Source: Irineochytrium annulatum
Taxonomy: Eukaryota > Chytridiomycota > Chytridiomycetes > Chytridiales > Chytridiaceae
DNA length: 25,810 nt
Direction of reading: 5' to 3'
Assembly (NCBI GenBank): GCA_027600665.1
Contig: JADGJL010000169.1
Span: forward strand, 1-25,810
Below are positions 1 through 7,400 of the stretch, piece by piece (position 1 is the stretch's first letter; each line of letters starts with the position of its first letter). A program made the position numbers and the translations under genes. The notes under the pieces were generated by a model. That model was not told where the DNA came from. It made no database searches and worked only from the letters and a program-made list of their open reading frames with translations.

Positions 1-648
1 GCCCCGGTCGCCGCCCCGGTCGTCGTCCCCGTCGCCACCACCGCCGCTGCCGCCCCCCCGGCCGTCACCTCTGCTGCCGCCGCCCCCGTCATCGTCAATC
101 CGGCGACCAAGGCCGCCACGACCGCGGCCGCACCCGCGCCGGCGATGACCACCGCCGCCGCCTTTGCGGCCACCGGCGCGACCGTGACGGGCAAGTTCAC
201 CTCAAACTTCCAGGGTGGAGGCTTTTGCATGGGTGCCTTCTACTCGAACCAGATCAACATGAACGCCGCCGTCGTCGCTGCGGGCGTCACCAACAGCGCC
301 TGCCCGGTTGATAAGCTCCACCAACCCATGGGCGAGTGCGGCCTGCCAACCATCACGGTGTCCGTCACCAAGAACGGCGCGCCTGTTCAGGTCATGTCGT
401 ACGGAGGCCGGCCCGTCGCGGGCAACACGTTTACCATCACGCTCACGGACGACATGGGCTACTACGGCAACAACATGGTCTTGAACATCCCTTGCAGCTA
501 CACGACCGCGGGCCAGGGTCCCGCCGACGGCGCCGCGGGAATTGCTTTCTCGTACTCTGTCTCCGCCGAAAACTCGGCCGTCATGGTGCAAACCAAGGAC
601 AACCAGATGGTCCCTGCGACATTCGTCATCGACCCTACCTCGAACTAA
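1..648 (+). CDS. C-terminal part of an Ala/Pro/Thr-rich, probably secreted protein (5' end outside window)
   Basis: The frame is open from base 1 and stops with TAA at 646-648, giving 215 visible residues; the start lies upstream of the window. Residues 1-50 are low-complexity Ala/Pro/Val/Thr, as in the linkers of fungal wall or secreted proteins. The rest is a compact domain rich in Gly, Asn and Thr with four cysteines (in the contexts GGFCMG, SACPVD, GECGLP and NIPCSY), enough for two disulfides, and a beta-rich look. This suggests an extracellular domain on a flexible linker. The first cysteine region faintly recalls double-psi-beta-barrel/expansin-like proteins, but I cannot support that assignment. 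No GPI signal or C-terminal hydrophobic tail is present. The coding nature is supported by the strong G/C third-position bias; the function is unknown. Confidence 0.75.
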   Translation, partial: APVAAPVVVPVATTAAAAPPAVTSAAAAPVIVNPATKAATTAAAPAPAMTTAAAFAATGATVTGKFTSNFQGGGFCMGAFYSNQINMNAAVVAAGVTNSACPVDKLHQPMGECGLPTITVSVTKNGAPVQVMSYGGRPVAGNTFTITLTDDMGYYGNNMVLNIPCSYTTAGQGPADGAAGIAFSYSVSAENSAVMVQTKDNQMVPATFVIDPTSN

Positions 649-1853
649 AGTGGTCATTGTTTCTTGAATTTTCTTCTCACCTTTTCTTTGTTGTTCATAC
701 ACTTTTTACACCGTGCTCTCTTATGCTGCGCGCTCTTACCGTCTGCTCTGTTCTTTTTTGACGTTTTGACGTTCCCCTTACATCTAGCAATGTCGAAATA
801 CTTATGCATGCCTCCCTCTTGGTCTGAACATTTCTTCTCTGCTCGCTTATACCCCCACCCCTTTTCCTTTGTCATTTCTTGTTCTATTTGGTTTCTTACA
901 GCGAATTCTAAAGCTTTCTTATAAATACACGCGGCAGCGAATATCTACACCACGCTGACAGTCAACCGGCCCAAATGACATTGGTCAGCAACGACCTGCC
1001 CCCAACCTCGTTGAAGTCCCGTCAGGTAGCGCGCACGGGCATGGCCTGATGGTGATTGAGGGCAACCTGGCAGTGGAACACCGAATATTGTTTATCACGC
1101 GCTTGCGTGTCCTTGTCCCTGCCTGGGTACCGCGCCCGCTTTCATGCACAGCTTTCTCCATCCATTTCGGCCAAGGGCACTTCTGGCACCATTCGAGGTT
1201 CCAGATGGACATCGCGCGCGTCCCGTTTGCCATCATTGAATTAAAGCGTTTCTGTTGTTTTTCCTTACTGCCAAGCTATCGCTTAGTTTAACGGAGGCGG
1301 GAAGATAAAATAGTGGAAGTTATGACAAACATTTGGCCTTGCCACCGAAGTAATGTGCGAAGAAAATGTACATCAACTTCCAGTATATTTCCAAAGTATG
1401 GTCCTATCTCCTATTGTGGGATAATCATCATAAGGTTGCTAATGCCTGTAAACAGAGCTACCCGTCTTAGATAACGTGCGCTGAGATATCCCTTGGCCCC
1501 GATACCCATAGATGAATGTGGCTTTGGCCCGTGAACGCATGGTCATTATACGCAAGGGATTTCCATAGCACTACATTGACGGGATGGCTTAACCTCCACC
1601 AATTCGAGGATAGGTTGTCGGCTTCTATGAGGGACGCGGCAACTGTTAGTAGCACAATTGGGGATTGTTAAGGCAGTGGGTCAACAATGGCTGATTGCTG
1701 CCATTAATACCAGTATCCGGCATAGTATTAGTATTAGTGTCGCCAGAGCAACTGTGTGATGTATGAGTAAAGGTATAAGGTACACGCAACAATGAAAAGT
1801 CTAAGGTACACGCAACAATGAGAGAAGTTCATCAGAAAACCTGAGGTCATGTT
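649..1853. other. 1.2-kb intergenic region, no convincing gene
   Basis: This stretch lies between the 3' end of the Ala/Pro/Thr-rich gene and the 3' end of the esterase gene on the other strand, so it should hold two 3' untranslated regions. Bases 655-900 are strongly pyrimidine-rich on the + strand. The open frames here (up to 86 codons) have no coding bias, begin at weak positions and resemble nothing I know. GC content drops against the flanking genes. No tRNA-like box pair was seen. A 20-bp direct repeat at 1776-1821 is listed separately. Confidence 0.6.
1776..1821. repeat. 20-bp direct repeat, two copies
   Basis: The string TAAGGTACACGCAACAATGA occurs at 1776-1795 and again at 1802-1821, with 6 bases between the copies. 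It lies 33 bp beyond the stop codon of the minus-strand esterase gene, so it would be in that transcript's 3' UTR. The copies look identical. A slippage duplication or a 3' UTR protein-binding element would both fit. Confidence 0.8.
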
Positions 1854-3059
1854 TTACGGTGTCGCAGCGGCCACCTCGTCAACCGTAGTGCTAGTCACAT
1901 TCTCCATCTCAGTATTATATGCGAAGATCTCCATGGCGACCCCATAGGAAGCCATCTCTTTCAGCCCAGCCTCGTCCCACCGATCCAGCCTCTCCCCACA
2001 CACCCGGTCCAGCGCGGCCTGCACAATCCTTTTGATTGTGGCCGGGCTCGGATGCATGCCGTCGGAGTCGTAGCTCCTTGGATTTTCCACGTCGCTCCCG
2101 AACAACGCCCAGGTTGGCACCCGCTGGAAGCCCACGGAACCCAACATCCCCGACGCGACCTCATTCAGAGCCGCTATCCGGACGGTGCGGATCCCGTGTC
2201 GGTCCGACCCGATGTTCTTCTCCATCACGGGCGCCGTGTCGATCCACACGCGCCTCTCAGGCGCAGCGCCCGTTTCTCCGAACGCGAGCGCTATCTTCGC
2301 CATTTCGGCCATGTATCGCACCATGAAGCTCATGTCTTCCGGGAACGGCTTCAGCTCCCACAGCCCCACGTTGAAGATCATGCCACCGGGCTTCGGCTGC
2401 GCCGCCAGCAGCGCTGGCGCTTGCGTCATGTTCACCACAAACCGGAACCGCAGCTCCCCTCCACCAGGAAACTCGGCAACGTGCTCCTGATCCGCGTGCG
2501 GGACGTTGGCGCTGTCGACGTGCTTCTCGCTCATGAGGTCCATGAGATGATTAAACTGCCTCCGCATGACGCTGTCACCCAGGAAGAGCAGCCGCGGCGG
2601 GTCGAGCCTGCGCACGCACTCCGCGATGGCATCGATGGAACGGCTGTGGAACGCGCGCGCGAGGTCCTCTGCCTTCGACGGGTCCTCCCACGAGCCGAGT
2701 TTGTCCGGGCGCGGGTGTGTACCGTTTGGGACGAGGAGGTTTGCGAGGATGGAGCGGATCCGCGAGGCGGACGGGGTTGAGGGTGGCGAGTCGGCGGCGA
2801 GCGGGTGGAGGGCTTGAACGGGCTCGTTCTTGATGCGGATAGGGGGAGGGGGGACCAACCTCGTACGCTCGAGGTGCCGCAAAGGATGCGAGGATTCGAG
2901 GTAGAAGATGAAGATGCCTGTCGAAGGTGAGGGGATTAGCCAGTGATATTCCAATCGAGCAGCCGACGAACCGAAGACGACGGCGTAGAAGAAGAGATAC
3001 CGCAAGCCGGTGAGGAACGACACCGCCGTCGAGGCCGTCGATGCTGGGTGGGTGGGCAT
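1854..3059 (-). CDS. Membrane-anchored SGNH/GDSL-like acyl-esterase (PC-esterase, PMR5/Cas1p type)
   Basis: This single-exon gene of 401 residues has its ATG at 3059-3057 and its stop at 1854-1856. The frame remains open further upstream, but this ATG precedes a hydrophobic stretch (about residues 13-35) that would act as a signal anchor, and longer versions would run into the neighbouring gene. A Pro/Ser-rich stem follows (about 65-105). The catalytic domain starts near 155 with the block I motif FLGDS (nucleophile Ser163). A GLWEL block follows at 232-236, and the C-terminal DSDGMHPS (331-338) supplies the Asp333 and His336 of the triad. These are the landmarks of the PC-esterase family, which includes plant PMR5/TBL and fungal Cas1p-like proteins that act on O-acetyl groups of glycans in the secretory pathway. 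Substrate and direction (esterase or transferase) cannot be told from sequence. It is divergent from the pseudokinase-like gene, with 81 bp between start codons. Confidence 0.85.
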   Translation of the reverse strand: MPTHPASTASTAVSFLTGLRYLFFYAVVFGSSAARLEYHWLIPSPSTGIFIFYLESSHPLRHLERTRLVPPPPIRIKNEPVQALHPLAADSPPSTPSASRIRSILANLLVPNGTHPRPDKLGSWEDPSKAEDLARAFHSRSIDAIAECVRRLDPPRLLFLGDSVMRRQFNHLMDLMSEKHVDSANVPHADQEHVAEFPGGGELRFRFVVNMTQAPALLAAQPKPGGMIFNVGLWELKPFPEDMSFMVRYMAEMAKIALAFGETGAAPERRVWIDTAPVMEKNIGSDRHGIRTVRIAALNEVASGMLGSVGFQRVPTWALFGSDVENPRSYDSDGMHPSPATIKRIVQAALDRVCGERLDRWDEAGLKEMASYGVAMEIFAYNTEMENVTSTTVDEVAAATP

Positions 3060-3140
3060 CCCGGCTTGCCACACAAACTTGTAACGGTAACGACAATTCT
3101 CACTAGAACCATTGAAAGTCAGCAAGCCACCAAATCGACC
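3060..3140. promoter_or_regulatory. 81-bp shared region between divergent starts
   Basis: Only 81 bases separate the start codons of the minus-strand esterase (3059) and the plus-strand kinase-like gene (3141). It must hold both 5' UTRs, or transcription must begin inside the opposite gene. It contains CACAAACTTGTAACG and AACGACAATTCTCACTAG; no clear TATA box is visible in either direction. The context AAATCGACC just before ATG 3141 is acceptable for initiation. Confidence 0.55.
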
Positions 3141-4151
3141 ATGCCGCCTCGACAGACCACAGCTGCCACCAAGAAGCGCGCGACAGCCCGCAAGGCTGGC
3201 GGTAAGGTTGAGAAGGCTCCCGCCATCTCCGCCGTCGACGCGGCCGTCAAGGCTGCCACGCACCAGAAGCGGAAGCCCAAGAAGTCCACCGCGTTCATAA
3301 TCCCGGACTACGCCCCTGCCGACCCGCTCTCCTACCCAGACCTCCCGCTCTCCCTCTGTCCATTCAACCCCCGCCCGATTACCTACAACCAGCCTGGCTT
3401 CAAGGGGGTTGTGAAGACAGTCCCCTTCCTCGGTTCCATCAGCTGGGCCGACGGCGAGAGCGCCGGATCCTACACTGCCTACCCCGAGCTCGAGAGCTCG
3501 GACGTCGTGATTAAGATGATCGAGCGAGCGGGGTCCAAGGACGCCGCCGCCTTGCCGACGAGCCTCGCGGCGCGCCACGTCATGGCCAGGTGCGACATCG
3601 ACGGGCACGGCGTGATGACGGACGGCGATGGGAAGCGCGTGCAAGTGCGGCTAATCTCCCCGGACCTTATGGCGTTCGAACGCGAGGTGTCCGTGCACGA
3701 GCACGGGAGGAGGCCGAACGGGATCAGCGACCTTCTGTTCCCGCTCGTCTTTCAAGGCGTCACTCTAGACCCCGCCGCTCGCAACGCCGGCCTTGGAGAT
3801 TTGATGAATGCCCTCGTGCTTGAGGTGCCCGAAGGAGCGGGGCCGAGACATGTCTGGACCTCGGAGGAGGTGTCGGCGGTGAAGGACGCGTACCTGAGGG
3901 TGCACAACGAAGGGTGGTGCCACAGCAATGTGTCGCCGCGGAACGTGTGGTTCGCGGAGCATAGGGAAGCGGGTGCCGGTGTCCGGTGCTGGATCTTGAA
4001 TTGGGAGGAGAGTAAGCCGAAGCAGCACGGGATCGGGATGTGGGTCCCGTGGGGCGGCACGAGACCGGAGTGGATGGCGTACTTGACAACAGAGGTTGAG
4101 GAGGTTGAGGAAATGTGCAGGGAGATGATGAAGGATGCGAAGGACAGGTGA
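3141..4151 (+). CDS. Kinase-fold protein with degenerate catalytic motifs (likely pseudokinase)
   Basis: This single-exon gene of 336 residues starts at ATG 3141; the frame is open 198 bases further upstream, but that part overlaps the opposite gene and lacks coding character. Residues 1-50 are Lys/Arg/Ala-rich, like a disordered, possibly nuclear or nucleic-acid-binding tail. The remainder resembles the single-domain fungal kinase-like proteins related to the Bud32/RIO-like group. DVVIK (121-125) could hold the ATP-binding lysine, and VHNEGWCHSNVSPRN (254-268) matches the catalytic loop, where families of this type have HxD...N. Here the Asp is Asn263, although Asn268 is kept. The metal-binding DFG position is read as ILNWEE (285-290), with Asn287 in place of Asp. 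Two acidic losses make phosphotransfer unlikely and suggest a scaffold or regulatory role. The C-terminus is Glu-rich. The substrate or partner is unknown. Confidence 0.7.
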   Translation: MPPRQTTAATKKRATARKAGGKVEKAPAISAVDAAVKAATHQKRKPKKSTAFIIPDYAPADPLSYPDLPLSLCPFNPRPITYNQPGFKGVVKTVPFLGSISWADGESAGSYTAYPELESSDVVIKMIERAGSKDAAALPTSLAARHVMARCDIDGHGVMTDGDGKRVQVRLISPDLMAFEREVSVHEHGRRPNGISDLLFPLVFQGVTLDPAARNAGLGDLMNALVLEVPEGAGPRHVWTSEEVSAVKDAYLRVHNEGWCHSNVSPRNVWFAEHREAGAGVRCWILNWEESKPKQHGIGMWVPWGGTRPEWMAYLTTEVEEVEEMCREMMKDAKDR

Positions 4152-4164
4152 CGATGGGGTTTAA

Positions 4165-4182
4165 ATAAATGTTACAATAAAT
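4165..4182 (+). terminator. Two AATAAA poly(A) signals after the kinase-like gene
   Basis: AATAAA occurs at 4165-4170 and again at 4177-4182, 14 and 26 bases after the stop codon at 4149-4151. Both are on the + strand in A/T-rich sequence, as expected for cleavage and polyadenylation signals. The 266-bp convergent gap to the AGC kinase gene (4152-4417) holds nothing else recognisable. Confidence 0.6.
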
Positions 4183-4417
4183 CACACATCCAGGCTCTAG
4201 TTGTTAATGGGAGCCGTCTTCCAATTCTTTGCCTGAATGACGTCCAAAGAGTCCAAAACGTTGAAGCTGGTTAGATCCCCAGTTTTAAAACGAAGCGTGG
4301 CCATCAATAATTTTATCAAATTTGGCGGAGACTCAATTGAAACGGATGTAGGATAACATGTATGAAGAAAATGATAAGAAAGGCGTTGAAGGTTGCGAAC
4401 ACCGCCGCGGATCTTAT

Positions 4418-7400
4418 TCAAACGGTCGCCTCGAGCTTTTCCTCCACTGTCTCGAAGTCCTCGCCGTCATCGATACCGTTTTCGACCGGCTCGTCCGTGA
4501 AGACCTCGTCGAAGAATCTCACATCAAAGTCGTCCGACACCTCGGGCACAAAAGGCGGTGTGACTTCCAGCGCGATCAGCTTCGCGAAGTCGATCCCTGC
4601 CATGAACGGATGCGACTCAATCTCGACCGCCCCGGCCGCCCCGGCGCCGAGCCGCTTCCTTGGATCCTTCTCAATCAACGCCGACAGGAACGACTTCGCG
4701 TTCTTCGACATGTGCGCCGGGTAACCGGGTGCCTGCTGCAGGATGTTTTCCATGATGTCCTGCCGTTCGTCGGCGTGGAACGGGTGGCATGCAGAAATCA
4801 TCTCGTAGCACACGATACCTAACGCCCACCAATCCGAGGCGTAGGACGTGCCCAGGCCCTCGAGAACCTCGGGCGCGAGGTACTCAAGCGTGCCGACGAT
4901 CTCGGCGTCGTCCGTGTCCGGGCACTCGATACGGCGCGCCAGGCCGAAATCTGTGATCCGGATGTGGCCGGTGCGGTCGAGCAGGATGTTTTCAAGCTTG
5001 AGGTCGCGGTATACGATGCCGTGGTCGTGAAGACACCGGACCGCCAGGTAAATCTCAGCCGCGTAGAACGCTCCTCGGCGCTCGTCGAATCGACCGAAGT
5101 TGGCGACGTGGAAGAAGAGCTCGCCGCCGTTCACGTAGCCCATGATGAGAAAGAGGCGGGATGGCGTTTGAAATGCGGCGTGGAGGGAGACGATAAAGGG
5201 GTGAGTGATTGTGCGGAGAATCTGAGACTCCAAGAGGGCACTGGCCGAGTCGGCGGTCTTCTCGATCACCTTGACAGCGTATACCTTTGCCGTCGATTTT
5301 TGACTGCATAGCATGACCTGTGTGCTCCCGAGTGTTAGCTTTCGAGTTTACTTGACAAAGTAGAAATACACACCGTGCCGTACTTCCCGCGTCCGAGCAC
5401 CTTGTGCACCTCAAAGTCATTCATCGACAACCTCCTGCCTGGCGACCGCGCCGCACCATCGGTTCCCTCCTTCTCCTGCTCACTCTCGTCCATCCCAATC
5501 ATGATGCTCTGGGTGTCGAACTCGTCTCCGTTCTCGTCCTCATCGCGGCGGCCGGCCGCCATTCTGTTGATGGCCTCGACCCACTTCATGTTCTGTGGCC
5601 CGTCCTCCGAAACGAAAGTGAACCTCATCCCATGCCGCGTGGTGAGGACGAAGCCTGTCATGAGCAGCTCGACACGACAGCCGCTAAGAGCCACCTCGAC
5701 CGAGATGGAGGAGTCGCTTACGGGCGCGACGTCGCTTGAGGTTGAGGGTTGGATATACATCGTGTCATCGTCAATGTAACACCACGTCGGAACTTGAACA
5801 CCACCCTTTTTCATGGATAGCCATCCCTCCATCTTCTCGATCACGGCATCCTTCTCGGGCTAGCAGCACCGTTAGCACCGCGAATAAAAAGAGATAGTAA
5901 AAGTTAAATGACCCACCTTCACTTTCGACATCTTTCCGCTAAGGTCAACCATGTTAAGCAGCTTGAGGAGCTCGTCCATGGCCGTCCCATCGCCCTTCCT
6001 CGAGTTTTTCCTCCGGTTACCAAACATACTCATCTTCCTCTCCGTTCCAGGCGCCGCCCTAGAAATACCCCCGCTGGGGCCCGCCGCACCACCGCCAGTG
6101 AGTGGGTCGACGCCGAAAAACCCGGCCAGCTTCGTGAGCTTGCCGGCGTTCCGCTTCCTTTTAAAAGCGGCGATCGCCAGATCATCCGAGTCACCCTCGC
6201 CTGCGGCCAACGCGTCGGGCGCGGTGATGCCGGAGCGCGTGCTCGAGCGGGAGCCACGGAGACGATTCTGACGCACGGTGGGACGTTTTTTGAAGAGAAA
6301 GATCTCGTTGTTCTCCCATCTGGACATGATGTCGTACAGCCGCGGCGCAGATGACACTTCGGCCTCGTCTACGACCACAGGGTCAATAAATCGGCAATAG
6401 AGTCTCAAAGCAACAGGTAGAACTCACATCCCGTCTTAAAGTACTCATAGATGGCGTACTGGTCCCGTTCGGACGGGTCGACGCGAAGCTTCTCGAGAAG
6501 GAGCGTAATGGCCTCCGTCGTCGTCGCGGTGAGGGGCAGGTTCAGAGACGTGTAGGTCATGTTCGCGTAGTAGAAGCGGGAGATAAAAGTCGGTGCTTGC
6601 AGAGCGGAGGGCTACAATTATGTTTTGATTAGCTATGGAAGATATCGCTTGTCCAATGAAAAACAAACCCGTCGATCCATTGACCTCTTGCGACCCATCA
6701 TGTCGTTGATCTGCTTCATGTCGTCATGCTTATCCTGGACGCCAAAGAAGCCTGCGATCTTGGATTTCCGTTGGACGGTCACTCCCTCCTTATATTAAAG
6801 GTCAAGGTAAGACAGGCGGCCCATTGTAAGCACTTCTCTCCCTCACAACTCACATGGGGGAAGTCATCCTCGTCGTCGCTCGTTTCCTCCTCCTTCTTCG
6901 CCGCCTTCATCGACCTCGTCCCCACACTCCCCAAGCTAAGCGTCGACGCGCTTATGGATCTAGTAAATCCCTTCGACCTGCTCCTGTTCCGCATGTCCGC
7001 CTCTTCCTCCTTCTTCCTGACAGCGTCATCGTCTTCCCCGGTCCCCGAGGCTCCGCCTTCTACGGCGGCCGCCCCGTTTGCGCCAAGACAGATCGTAGCG
7101 AGACTGCCCATGGACTTGCTTTTGGGCAAGCCCAAACTTAGGTTCGACCCGAGGAGCCCGTTTTTTGGCTTCGGGAGTAAAGGGAGCGGGTCCTTGAACA
7201 TCGCGGCGATGGCCGCAGGTGTTGGAGGTGCAGCATCCGGCGCGGCCGCGCGCCGTGGCGGGGTTGAGGAGGAAGTCACGTCAATAGTCCCGCGGCGTTC
7301 CTTGGTCACGACTTGCTTGAGTTCCTTGACGTTTGTGATGCCAAGGAGAGCCGATAGCTTCTCCTGATTCGTGTTTCGGGTGCTGACGTGCCGGACCATC

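Noticed and set aside
664..924. 86-codon hydrophobic + strand frame after the first gene
   Set aside because: The hydrophobicity comes from the T/C-rich 3' UTR; the start is TTG and there is no upstream promoter or family match.
2052..2780. 242-codon + strand open frame
   Set aside because: It lies antisense to the esterase catalytic domain, which has clear GDS and DxxH motifs; the + frame has an Arg/His-rich composition and no family match.
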